Virus record (IMG/VR): IMGVR_UViG_3300032205_000006 | Coordinates: 1 to 43,560 of that record | Length of the DNA stretch: 43,560 nucleotides | Reading direction: 5' to 3' (one strand) | Source of the DNA: a virus | Shown here: positions 22,440 through 30,590 of the stretch, piece after piece | How the letters are laid out: every line of letters starts with the position of its first letter | How positions within the stretch are numbered: position 1 is the first letter of the stretch | Made by a program: the position numbers and the translations under genes | The notes under the pieces: model-generated | Seen by the model: only the letters and a program-made list of their open reading frames with translations | Told to the model about the DNA's origin: nothing | The model's database searches: none

Positions 22440-22928
22440 CTAGGTCTCCCCTCGATGTGATTCGACGTACTCCGCCATCCGGCGGAGCAGGTCGGGATCA
22501 TCCCGAGCGAACCCGAGCGCCATGTTGCAGTTGGAGCACAGCATTCGACGGACCGCTCCCGTCTGATGATCGTGATCGAGGATCAGTCCCTGGTCCCAAG
22601 TCCCTCGGCCTCGCGAGATGGAGCCCTGCTCGCGACGACACAGGTAGCACCGACCGTTCTGGTCCGAGTACATGGCTTCGACCTGATCAGTCGTCACGCC
22701 TCGCGCTCTCGCCCGGCGACGGGCGTACCGACCTTCCTTCAGATCAGGTGGCAGCGAGGCGTAGTCCTGACGTGACCGGGCGTTGTGGCAGGTCTTACAG
22801 ATCGTCATCTGCGACGGTCGCTTGGATTCCTTGTAGTAGCAATCGAGGGACTTGGACTCGCCACAACGACGACAGACACGCATCTCCATACGCCGACAGC
22901 AGCGCGTATAAGTAAGCAGCTTGCTCAC
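22440..22928 (-). CDS. Endonuclease VII-type HNH nuclease
   Basis: 162 residues from GTG 22928, which overlaps the previous stop as GTGA. The N-terminal zinc site has CRRC and CKTC (about residues 19-48). Then the Endonuclease_7 core: CYLCRREQ, ILDHDHQTGAVR, and LCSNCNMALGF, with zinc Cys pairs around the catalytic DHDH. Family members resolve branched DNA or act as homing nucleases. It sits in the middle of tail genes, which favours a mobile, free-standing nuclease, but a packaging or repair role is possible. Confidence 0.85.
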   Translation of the reverse strand: MSKLLTYTRCCRRMEMRVCRRCGESKSLDCYYKESKRPSQMTICKTCHNARSRQDYASLPPDLKEGRYARRRARARGVTTDQVEAMYSDQNGRCYLCRREQGSISRGRGTWDQGLILDHDHQTGAVRRMLCSNCNMALGFARDDPDLLRRMAEYVESHRGET

Positions 22929-24661
22929 GTGCGCTCCCGTCGACCGATCGGCTTGATCACCACAGCATCGACCCCCCACTTCTGCCGCGGCGTCGCCGGG
23001 GACTTGCTGAACCGCATCTGCACCGAGGCGGCGACACCCATCGACCCGCCGCGGATCATCACCGACCCCTCGTGCTCGGTGCCCCAGTCGGCACCACGTC
23101 CACCCGGATCGGCCTCGCCACCCTCGGTCCAATCGAAGCCGTTGTTGGCCGTGTCATCGAACCCCGTCGCCGTCCAGTACGACTGGCCGAGCGAGGGGAT
23201 GGTGATCGTCCGTGACCGGCGGGCGAAGGTCTCGTCGTAGTCGTGGAACGTCTCGACGATGACGTTGGTGCTGCGCGGCACACGCGGGCAGATCAACCGT
23301 GGCCGCTTCCACGACTTCTTCGTGTCCGGCTGATTGAGGTTCATCCACGGCGTGCGGTAGAAGCTGTCGAAGTCCTCGTGGTCGACCGTCTTGAGCAGGT
23401 CGTCGTAGCCCTCCTCGATCGCATCGAGGGTGATGGCAATAGCCATCGAACCCGACCACATCATCCCCAGCGGGAAGCTGGCATCGACATCCGAACCGTC
23501 GATCACCGGGGCCACTGCGCCGTACGTCGACAGGTACATCGTCCACGCGCCCTTGCCGACATCAGGGTCGGCCACGAACAACGTCTGCGGCCACAGCGTC
23601 GACTGTCCGGAGGTGCGCGTCAGCAGTTCGCGTGACGTCGTCGTGCCGACCGGCAGGCGTTCGAGCACGGTCTGCTTGACCCACGGCACGCTGACCCACA
23701 GCCGTCGACCGGCCCACGAGACGAACACGTTGTCGAACGCGGTGATCTCCTCGAACGCTGGCTGCAGCGCCTCGGACAGATATGTCGGAGCCTCGCCGGT
23801 GTACCCGTAGACACCGCCGATGTCGTTGGCCGAGTAGAAGTACACCGCCGTCTCCGACGCGGTGATCGCCGTCGGCGTCGGCGCGCCGATCCAGGCGGAG
23901 ACCTTGATCAACTGCCACGACGTGTCGTCGTAGCCGTACAGCGCCCACAGGCTGTTGTTCTTGAAGATCAACAGGTGATCGCGGAACGACAGCATCCCGG
24001 TGATCTTCCCGCCGCCGATCTCGATGTCCAAGAAGTCGTCGGTGCGCCAGGCGTCGGGCCGGTTGGGGTGCGACCAGCGGATGCGGTTGGGGTGGTTGGC
24101 CCCGCTCTCGAAGGTGTTGCCGACGAACATGTATCCGGCGTGCCCACGGATGTGCTGGGCCGCAGGCATGACGTTGGCCACCGGGGCATCGACTTCGGAG
24201 AACGGCGTCGTCGTCAACTGTGTCATCGACAGGTTGGCCTCGAAGCGCACCGGGGCGTTGGTGTAGCCCTGGACCACGTAGAACTGGTCGCCCCACACGG
24301 CGAAGTCGGCAAGGTGCGGGTCGGCGTTGCACGATCCGGTGAGCACCGCGGTGAACACCCTGCTCTGGTCGGAGCGGTACAGGTTGTGGTTGTACGTGAC
24401 GTAGATGACCTGCCCGCCGGTACGCACGTGGGAGAAGGCGTTGCGCGGCGTGAAGTCGACTGTCGGGCTGGAGACGTCGACGATGTCGGAGACATTCCAC
24501 CGCTTCCATCCCCGCCGGGTGACGAACCCGCCGCGTGGATCGACGTCGACGTTGAGCAGGTCCGGGGACTCGCTCGGTTCCAGCTGGAACTGCGAGCGTC
24601 GCAGGTTGATGCCACCGGTGAAGGTGGTCAGCGACGCGGGCTGGAGACGGTTGGCGCTCAT
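22925..24661 (-). CDS. Large tail protein, nozzle/stabilisation-like
   Basis: 578 residues; ATG 24661 overlaps the connector stop as ATGA. Beta-rich with repeated short strands (FRDHLLIFKNNSLWALYGYD, FYSANDIGGVYGYTG), which look like propeller blades. N-terminus FTGGINLRRSQFQLEPSESPDLLN resembles the opening of podovirus tail proteins (P22 gp10 or tubular protein B type). Position after the connector supports a role in closing the head and building the short tail. Family assignment is by pattern and context. Confidence 0.7.
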   Translation of the reverse strand: MSANRLQPASLTTFTGGINLRRSQFQLEPSESPDLLNVDVDPRGGFVTRRGWKRWNVSDIVDVSSPTVDFTPRNAFSHVRTGGQVIYVTYNHNLYRSDQSRVFTAVLTGSCNADPHLADFAVWGDQFYVVQGYTNAPVRFEANLSMTQLTTTPFSEVDAPVANVMPAAQHIRGHAGYMFVGNTFESGANHPNRIRWSHPNRPDAWRTDDFLDIEIGGGKITGMLSFRDHLLIFKNNSLWALYGYDDTSWQLIKVSAWIGAPTPTAITASETAVYFYSANDIGGVYGYTGEAPTYLSEALQPAFEEITAFDNVFVSWAGRRLWVSVPWVKQTVLERLPVGTTTSRELLTRTSGQSTLWPQTLFVADPDVGKGAWTMYLSTYGAVAPVIDGSDVDASFPLGMMWSGSMAIAITLDAIEEGYDDLLKTVDHEDFDSFYRTPWMNLNQPDTKKSWKRPRLICPRVPRSTNVIVETFHDYDETFARRSRTITIPSLGQSYWTATGFDDTANNGFDWTEGGEADPGGRGADWGTEHEGSVMIRGGSMGVAASVQMRFSKSPATPRQKWGVDAVVIKPIGRRERT

Positions 24662-25335
24662 GGGCCCGGCGGGATCACCACGAAGGTGTTCATGCCGCCA
24701 GGCACGGCGCCACCGTGCATGACGAGCGGCTTGTTGCCGACCGGCTGCATGATCGTGCGCAGCTGCTGAGTCAGGTCACGTTGCCAGCGGACCGTGTACA
24801 CGCCCTCCATCACCTCGTCCTCTTGCTGAGCGTGGACGAGGGCCATCGCGAAGTAGCACAGGGTCACGTGCAGCCGTGGGTCGAGGTCGGGGATGGCCGA
24901 GGCGCCGTTGTCCCACACCGGCTGGCGGTAGCCACGCAGCAACAGTTGGACGTCGGCGTCGTCGGACACGCGTGGCCACAAGAACATCTGCCCGCCCCAC
25001 AGCGAGTAGTACAACGGCGTCGTGCCTCCCGAGGTGGTCGTGCCGAACGTGTTCTCGGCGTTCTCGTGGACGACCGACACCAGCTTGTAGCCGCGATCAA
25101 CGTCGACCACCGACAAGATGCCGGGGACGTTGACATCCGCGGGCAGGGCGATGGCAAGCGTCCCCGGCACCTTGGCGATGGTCCACGTGGTCTCGTTGCG
25201 CGGCCACTCGTTGGAGAAGGCCATCGTCCGGTCGAACGCCTCCTGCAGGTAGACGTTCAACAACCGGTCGGGCAGGTCCGTCTCGTCGAGTTCGAGATGG
25301 TCGCGGACGTAGGTTCTCAGTCCTGCAACGTCGAT
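24658..25335 (-). CDS. Head-tail connector (adaptor), probable ATC start
   Basis: About 225 residues. After the first usual start codon in this frame (TTG 25263) the protein would lack its N-terminal helix, but the frame stays open upstream and encodes VAGLRTYVRDHL and DETDLPDRLLN, the typical first helices of the phage adaptor family. No ATG, GTG or TTG exists there. GGAGGAGG at 25343-25350 stands 7 bases before ATC 25335, so ATC is the likely start; CTG 25320 is the other option. The body contains a strand pair and DPRLHVTLCYFAMAL. It overlaps the upstream gene's end. Confidence 0.75.
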   Translation of the reverse strand: MDVAGLRTYVRDHLELDETDLPDRLLNVYLQEAFDRTMAFSNEWPRNETTWTIAKVPGTLAIALPADVNVPGILSVVDVDRGYKLVSVVHENAENTFGTTTSGGTTPLYYSLWGGQMFLWPRVSDDADVQLLLRGYRQPVWDNGASAIPDLDPRLHVTLCYFAMALVHAQQEDEVMEGVYTVRWQRDLTQQLRTIMQPVGNKPLVMHGGAVPGGMNTFVVIPPGP

Positions 25336-25655
25336 GACGCCACCTCCTCCTTCGCCCAGGCGTCATACAGGCCCAGCTGTCGAGCGTGGAACACGCAGTA
25401 GCCGAGATCCTGGATGGCGAACGCCCGGCACTGACCGCCCTTGCCTTTGCACGGCTTCTTGCCGGGCTTCAGCGCGAGCTTCGGGTCCTTGTACGGCGCC
25501 GTCGACCACAGCCCTGCCTGCTTGACGTTCTCGCCGGGGCTCTCCGGTCGGCCGGTCGCCTGCACCGGCTCGCCGCGCAGGGCGTACTGCAGACCCACGT
25601 TGGTGCCATTGGCCAGCGCAGGCTTGATGTGCGAGAAGTCATTGGTGTGGGACAC
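25317..25655 (-). CDS. Small Cys-rich virion-region protein
   Basis: 112 residues from ATG 25655. The C-terminal half has CKGKGGQC and GYCVFHARQL, a CCCH set that could bind zinc. The N-terminal half is polar. First gene after the capsid gene, 23 bases before palindrome copy 6. Possible capsid decoration or head completion protein by position, not by sequence. Confidence 0.7.
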   Translation of the reverse strand: MSHTNDFSHIKPALANGTNVGLQYALRGEPVQATGRPESPGENVKQAGLWSTAPYKDPKLALKPGKKPCKGKGGQCRAFAIQDLGYCVFHARQLGLYDAWAKEEVASSTLQD

Positions 25656-25677
25656 GGCGCCTCCAGAAGCGGGGTCC

Positions 25678-25695
25678 CAATTATCCGAATAATTG
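25678..25695. promoter_or_regulatory. Palindrome copy 6, inside the minus-strand array
   Basis: CAATTAT-CCGA-ATAATTG read on the plus strand, the same orientation as the plus-arm copies although this region is transcribed leftwards. GC bases flank it, so 25671-25702 can pair as a 14-position stem with one G-U (plus strand) or C-A (minus strand) position. It lies between the capsid gene stop (25716) and the next start (25655). Could limit read-through after the capsid gene. Confidence 0.7.
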
Positions 25696-25715
25696 GGGCC
25701 CCACCATCATGGCTC

Positions 25716-26840
25716 TCAGGGGGTCGGGACGACGCCCGACACCTTGAAGTTGCGGCGACGCTCGCGGGTCGTGGTGTTGCCGTAGGTCGTGATGAACGAC
25801 ACGCGGGCATCCATCGTCGACGCAGCGGGCGCGCCGGGGACGGTGCCGTTGGTCCCGGCAGCGGAACCGATGGTGCCGACGCCCGAGCCTGCCGAGACGG
25901 TGCCCGACAGGTTGGCGGTGAACGGCGACTGCTTGAAGTTGCGGTCGCTGTGGATCGCCAGGCCGACGTACTTGGAGTTCAACCCCAACGCCCCTCCCGC
26001 CGGGGCGTCTGGGTCGTAGTAGATCGGCACGTTCTTGAACATCAGGTTCTGGAACCCGAGGTTCGCCTTGGTCGTATCGGTGTAGCGCACCTGTGGGGTG
26101 AGGCTGCCCTCGTACATCTCGTAGACGTCGGCCGCGGCGAAGATCGCGTCGACGTGGTCCGAGCCGCCATCGGAGGCGAGGTAGTACATGCGCCGCAGGA
26201 TGGCCTCCAGGTCGTCTCCGGCGATGGTCGCACCGAACGGCAGGCCGGTGATCGTCCCGCCGGTGGCGTTGGTGCCCGAACCCGTCGTCGCGTTGTACGT
26301 CGGGGAGCGCCACAGGTTCTCCGGGGCTGGGGACGCGGCCGGGGTGATCCCACCAGCAGCTGCCGTGGCGTCGATCAGCGTGGTCAGCGGGTCGAAGTCG
26401 GTGGCCTTGGCGGCGCCACCGCGGGTGCCGTAGATCATCTTCACGAGGATGTTCTTCAGCGTCTCCTCGGACTGCATCACCTTGGCATCGAGGAGATTGA
26501 TCATCATCTCCTTGCCGTTGTTCTGCGCCTCTTCGAGGCCGGAGATGATGATGGTCGAGTACAGCTGGCGCCACGGGTACACGGCGGCGGTGATGCCGCC
26601 GACCGGGTTGACCTTGATCTGGTCCCACGGTCCGTACGAATCGGCCTCACCGGGACCGATGAGCAGCGGCTCGACGATCTGGATGCCGCCGTCGACCGTA
26701 CGCACACGGCCATTGCTCATCAGGTACTCAAGGATCGGGCGGCTGTTGAAGATGTTGTTCGTCAGCTGCTTGCGGTAGTTGTTCATCGTGGTCGACAGCA
26801 AGCTGTCCCACGTCGGCGGAAGGTTGGAGGCGAGGGCCAT
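25716..26840 (-). CDS. Major capsid protein
   Basis: 374 residues. ATG 26840 follows GAAAGGTG and comes 17 bases after the scaffold stop. N-terminal helix (LPPTWDSLLSTTMNNYRKQL), a flat beta-rich body, and a late VGLAIHSDRNFKQSP stretch that matches the order of HK97-fold coats of podovirus-like phages. Position after portal and scaffold is standard. No protease gene is present, so assembly uses the scaffold and no cleavage is expected. Confidence 0.85.
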   Translation of the reverse strand: MALASNLPPTWDSLLSTTMNNYRKQLTNNIFNSRPILEYLMSNGRVRTVDGGIQIVEPLLIGPGEADSYGPWDQIKVNPVGGITAAVYPWRQLYSTIIISGLEEAQNNGKEMMINLLDAKVMQSEETLKNILVKMIYGTRGGAAKATDFDPLTTLIDATAAAGGITPAASPAPENLWRSPTYNATTGSGTNATGGTITGLPFGATIAGDDLEAILRRMYYLASDGGSDHVDAIFAAADVYEMYEGSLTPQVRYTDTTKANLGFQNLMFKNVPIYYDPDAPAGGALGLNSKYVGLAIHSDRNFKQSPFTANLSGTVSAGSGVGTIGSAAGTNGTVPGAPAASTMDARVSFITTYGNTTTRERRRNFKVSGVVPTP

Positions 26841-26857
26841 TGGGCACCTTTCTCAGG

Positions 26858-27688
26858 TCAGGTGCCGCCGAGATCTTTCCAAGCTTGCTCAGCGGCTTCA
26901 CGGATCGTGATCGGTCCAGTCCGCTGCTGCTCGATGATGTTTCGACTCGGGGCTCCACGCCCCGATGAGACCGTCTGCGTCGCCACGGTCTTCGCCGTGG
27001 TGCGTTGCTGCGTCTCGGCTGCCTGCCGCCGTTGGTGTTCCACCACGGAGGCTTGAATGCGGTCGAAGGCGATCGTCTTCCAGACCATCGGCAGGGCATC
27101 GAGCCCCAGGTTGGACTGGGCGGCGATCCCGACGACCTGTCGGACGTCGTCATCGTTCAGCTGGTACTGGCTTCGGAGGTTCCCGACTGCCATCTCCAGC
27201 GCCCGGTCCGACTCGCGTTGCTCGAAGCGTTGTTCCAGGGCGATGCGCGCCTGGCGTTCCTCGTACAGCTGCCGCTCCAGTGGATCATCGAACTCCGGCT
27301 CAGGCTCGGGAGCCTGCTGGCGTTGCTGATCCAACTGGTATTGCTGCGCCAGGATCTGCAGCGTCAGGACGGGGTCCGTCTCCAGCGCCTGCTGGAGTTG
27401 CAGCCCGTACTGCGCCTGCTGACGCAACTCGGCAACCGTCTGCGCCTTGCGCGTGTAGTCAGCCTCCCGGCTGTATCCACGCAGCGCTTCGCTGAACGGG
27501 ACTTCGACGTCTTCCCCGTCGACCTTGATTCGCACGTAGCGGTTGTCAGGATCGTCGACTTCGACGTACTCACGAGGCGGCGGTTCGTCTTGCAGACCGT
27601 CGTCGATTTCCTCCCCGGCTGAGGCGATGTCCCCGAGTTCGGGATCGACTTCAGCAGGCTGCCCGTCAAGGGCGTCTACTTCCGACAC
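26858..27688 (-). CDS. Scaffolding protein
   Basis: 276 residues from GTG 27688, with AGGAGG at 27698-27703. Strongly acidic N-terminal third (EVDPELGDIASAGEEIDD), then long Gln/Arg/Glu-rich helices (coiled coil, about residues 75-190), and a basic C-terminal end that could touch the coat. Composition and place between portal and capsid identify it. No protease motif. Confidence 0.8.
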   Translation of the reverse strand: MSEVDALDGQPAEVDPELGDIASAGEEIDDGLQDEPPPREYVEVDDPDNRYVRIKVDGEDVEVPFSEALRGYSREADYTRKAQTVAELRQQAQYGLQLQQALETDPVLTLQILAQQYQLDQQRQQAPEPEPEFDDPLERQLYEERQARIALEQRFEQRESDRALEMAVGNLRSQYQLNDDDVRQVVGIAAQSNLGLDALPMVWKTIAFDRIQASVVEHQRRQAAETQQRTTAKTVATQTVSSGRGAPSRNIIEQQRTGPITIREAAEQAWKDLGGT

Positions 27689-27768
27689 GGAGTTCCTCCT
27701 GGCGTGCTCCTGTGGCTGATCCGGAAGTTAATCACACGCTGGGGGCTTGCGAGAGAACTCGCTCTGTA

Positions 27769-29817
27769 CTACTGCGGTCTCTGTCCCATCAGTTGGGCGA
27801 GCAGTTCGGGCGGCAGCGACTCAGGGCCACCAGGGGGAGGACCCTGGGGCTGCTGCCCGAGCATCTGCATCAACGCGGCCATCGGATCTTGCTCGGGTGG
27901 CGGACCACCCTGCGGCGGCATCATCCCCGGTGGCATCCCCTGCGGCGGGCCACTGGGGCCCATCGCCTGTTGCATCTGATCCATCGGCGTCGGACCTGGC
28001 GGGGGCACCTCGCCCGGCGGGAACTGGCCTGGCGCGTCGTTCGGGTTCTGCGTCGGAGAGTTCATCGGCGGCGGAGCGCTCTGATCCTCGCCTGGCGGCG
28101 GCTGCATCCCTTGCGCGTTCGGCTCACCTTCCGGCGGTGGTGCCTGCTCGGGGCGCATGACGAGGGGTCCGACGTCCTTGACGCCGAAGCCCTTCTGCAG
28201 GACGTACATGTACAGCCCGAGCGGGTTGGCCACGCCCATCTGCAGGAACGGCATCGAGGCATCGACCAGCTGCAGGGCCGACTGTCGACGGAAGGTCTCG
28301 TTCTGCGGCTCGGTCGACCCTGCGGCGACCTCGAAGTCGAACTCGCCGGAGAGGTAGTCCTTGTCGTACGGCACCCAGATCTTGCCCGGCATGGTCACGA
28401 CACGGGCGACCTGCTCGCCGGTCATGAACTGCTGCATCAGGCCGATGATCCGCTCACCGATCTCCGCCAGGACCGTCTCGATCTTGGCCAGGCGATCCTG
28501 CGCACGGCTGTTCGCCGCGTCCTGGATCATCGCCGCCTCGGTAGCGGTGCGCTTGATGCTGGTCTGCGCCGCACCGCGCTGATAGTCGGAGACGCCGGAC
28601 ACCCGGTCGATGTCGTTGGTGATCATCGACGACTGGTCGTAGAAGTCCGTCGGCGTGATCACCGCCGGGAGCGGGGCGATGACGCTGGCCGGGTTCCCGT
28701 CGGAGGTGACGGGGATCATGGTGTTGTCGATGTCCGACTCCAGGGCCAGCACGCCCTGGCGGTCGAACGCATCCTTCTCGTACAACCACTTGCGCTGGAA
28801 GCGCTTGCGGTGGTTCATCATCTGGTTGCGGGTCTCGTTCAACTCCAGCTGCAGCGACTCGATCTGCGCCACGTCACCGATCGTGTAGAAGCTGTCGATC
28901 AACTCGTAGCTGCGGAGCATGACGAACGGGTGGCCGAAGGCGTAGGGCATCGGCTTCGGCTTGATCAGGAACCCGCCGGACCCGTCGGTGTCCTCGCTGT
29001 CGAGGGCGAACGTGGAGACCTTGCCGCGGATGATGTCGTAGAACTCGATGACTTCGGCGTACTGGCGCGAGCCGTGGTCGGGCTGCTCGGTGCGCGCATC
29101 ACTGTCACCGTCGCCAGCCATCCACCGTGACTGGCTGGAGCCGTTGACCTTCTGTCGGGCAGAAGTCGAGTAGCGACTGTCGACCCGGATGTTCTGCACC
29201 GGGCGCCACACCCGCTGGGCGATCCAGCACATCTCTTTCGGGTGGCGGGCGTCGGGATCCACGAACATGTCGAAGGGACTCATCCGTTCGATGAACGGAC
29301 GGTCGTCGTAGACGTACATCTCCGACTCGACGTTGCCGTCGACGTCTTCGCGATCGTCGATCCCGACGTCTGCCGCCGAGTCCGTCGGCCCCGACGTCGA
29401 CGGCGGATCGGTCTTCTTCTCCTCGGGCGGCTTGACGAACTTGTAGCCCGTCTTGACCCACCCGTGCCCGACGACCAGCCAGTCGTTCACCGCCAAGCGG
29501 AACTCCGGCTGGTACTGGTACGTCCTCCACAGGTAGTTGAGGACTTCCTCGGTGATGATCGCGTGCGGCGCCTTCTCCGCCTTGCGGGCGTTGACGACGA
29601 ACTTCGGGTTGTTCACCGCCACCGACGGAGCGATGGTGTTGATCGTCGAGAAGACGAGGTTGACGATCAGCTGATCGCCCGGCACCTTGCGGCTGTAATG
29701 CCGTCCGCGGTACATGTCGCAGTACCGCTGCCAATCGTCGTCGTAGTTGTCGCTGCGCCACCGCTTCGACCGGCGGATCTCGTCGCGGTAGTACGACAGC
29801 AGTTCCCTCTGCAACAT
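27769..29817 (-). CDS. Portal protein
   Basis: 682 residues. The portal forms the dodecameric DNA gate and binds terminase. N-terminal helices with YDDDWQRYCDMYRG, then NLVFSTINTIAPSV, SPFDMFVDPDARHPKEMCW, and a long stem/helix region around NETRNQMMNHRKRFQ, the order found in P22-type and related podovirus portals. The last 110 residues are Pro/Gln/Gly/Met-rich and probably disordered, possibly in the barrel. Start shares one base with the previous stop (TGATG). Confidence 0.88.
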   Translation of the reverse strand: MLQRELLSYYRDEIRRSKRWRSDNYDDDWQRYCDMYRGRHYSRKVPGDQLIVNLVFSTINTIAPSVAVNNPKFVVNARKAEKAPHAIITEEVLNYLWRTYQYQPEFRLAVNDWLVVGHGWVKTGYKFVKPPEEKKTDPPSTSGPTDSAADVGIDDREDVDGNVESEMYVYDDRPFIERMSPFDMFVDPDARHPKEMCWIAQRVWRPVQNIRVDSRYSTSARQKVNGSSQSRWMAGDGDSDARTEQPDHGSRQYAEVIEFYDIIRGKVSTFALDSEDTDGSGGFLIKPKPMPYAFGHPFVMLRSYELIDSFYTIGDVAQIESLQLELNETRNQMMNHRKRFQRKWLYEKDAFDRQGVLALESDIDNTMIPVTSDGNPASVIAPLPAVITPTDFYDQSSMITNDIDRVSGVSDYQRGAAQTSIKRTATEAAMIQDAANSRAQDRLAKIETVLAEIGERIIGLMQQFMTGEQVARVVTMPGKIWVPYDKDYLSGEFDFEVAAGSTEPQNETFRRQSALQLVDASMPFLQMGVANPLGLYMYVLQKGFGVKDVGPLVMRPEQAPPPEGEPNAQGMQPPPGEDQSAPPPMNSPTQNPNDAPGQFPPGEVPPPGPTPMDQMQQAMGPSGPPQGMPPGMMPPQGGPPPEQDPMAALMQMLGQQPQGPPPGGPESLPPELLAQLMGQRPQ

Positions 29818-30020
29818 CAGATCGGCTCAATGTTCGGGTTGCCCTTCACGTCACCGACGTGCTCGGCAACGAACTCGGCATTGGTCCGGGCCTTGAAGTT
29901 GGAGCGCCCGGCCTGGAATCCCCCGCCCCGGAAGGTGAAGCCGATCGAGCGAACGTGGCAGGGATAGCAAGTTGCCAGGTGGCCCGACACGCTGCGCTTC
30001 TCACATTCCGGGCAGACCAT
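29817..30020 (-). CDS. 67-aa zinc-ribbon protein before portal
   Basis: ATG 30020. CPEC near residues 3-6 and CYPC near 18-21 form a four-Cys site, followed by VRSIGFTFRGG. Ends in a polar tail. I recall similar small proteins next to portal genes of environmental phages. Function unknown; coupled to the portal by position. Confidence 0.75.
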   Translation of the reverse strand: MVCPECEKRSVSGHLATCYPCHVRSIGFTFRGGGFQAGRSNFKARTNAEFVAEHVGDVKGNPNIEPI

Positions 30021-30586
30021 CAGGGGAGCGTGCCCTCGTCGCGGTGGGAGATGAAGCCCTCCAACCAGTCCACCAGAGTGACCCGCGGGGTGGGCCGCGA
30101 CAACTCGTTGGTCAGCACCTCGTCGGCCGCATCAGGGTTGGCGTCGACCCACGTCTGCAGGTCGGTGATGGTGAAGTTCTGTGGGCTGGCGACGTGCTCG
30201 TCTTCCGCCAGCAGGGCGACACCACCGACCCAGGCAGACCCTGTCCACGTCGCCCGACCAGGGGCGCCAGCAGTCAAGGTCTGCACGTACTGACCGGTCG
30301 TCCAGGCGGTCGCGGGGCTGGCCGTGACGACAACGGGGACACCGCCCAGCAGGTTGGCGACGGTCAGCGGTGGCGAACTGCCGGACGGCGTCCACGCGCC
30401 GGGGATGCCTGCCGTCGCACCGGACGAAGGCGGGCTGATGCCTCCGACCCGCGGGGGCTTCGCCGTGTCACCCCACACCTCGTGGGGCAGGACCTTGTAG
30501 CCCCGCTGATACCACCGCGAGTTCAGCCGGGCGTGAGCACGGCGCGTCTTGCGCTGCCGTTCGAGCCGCATCGTTCCCGAAGCCAT
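30020..30586 (-). CDS. Unknown protein between TerL and portal
   Basis: 188 residues from ATG 30586. Very basic N-terminus (residues 6-32, RLERQRKTRRAHARLN), a Pro/Gly/Ser-rich linker, a strand-rich module with VVVTASPATAWTTGQYV and ATWTGSAWVGG of the kind found in small structural proteins of actinophages, and an acidic tail. Possibly a DNA-contacting head protein. Function unproven. Confidence 0.7.
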   Translation of the reverse strand: MASGTMRLERQRKTRRAHARLNSRWYQRGYKVLPHEVWGDTAKPPRVGGISPPSSGATAGIPGAWTPSGSSPPLTVANLLGGVPVVVTASPATAWTTGQYVQTLTAGAPGRATWTGSAWVGGVALLAEDEHVASPQNFTITDLQTWVDANPDAADEVLTNELSRPTPRVTLVDWLEGFISHRDEGTLP

Positions 30587-30590
30587 CAGG

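Noticed and set aside
22929-23132. Longer start for the Endonuclease VII-type gene
   Set aside because: The extra residues overlap the tail gene in another frame and lack family features; GTG 22928 has the usual four-base overlap.
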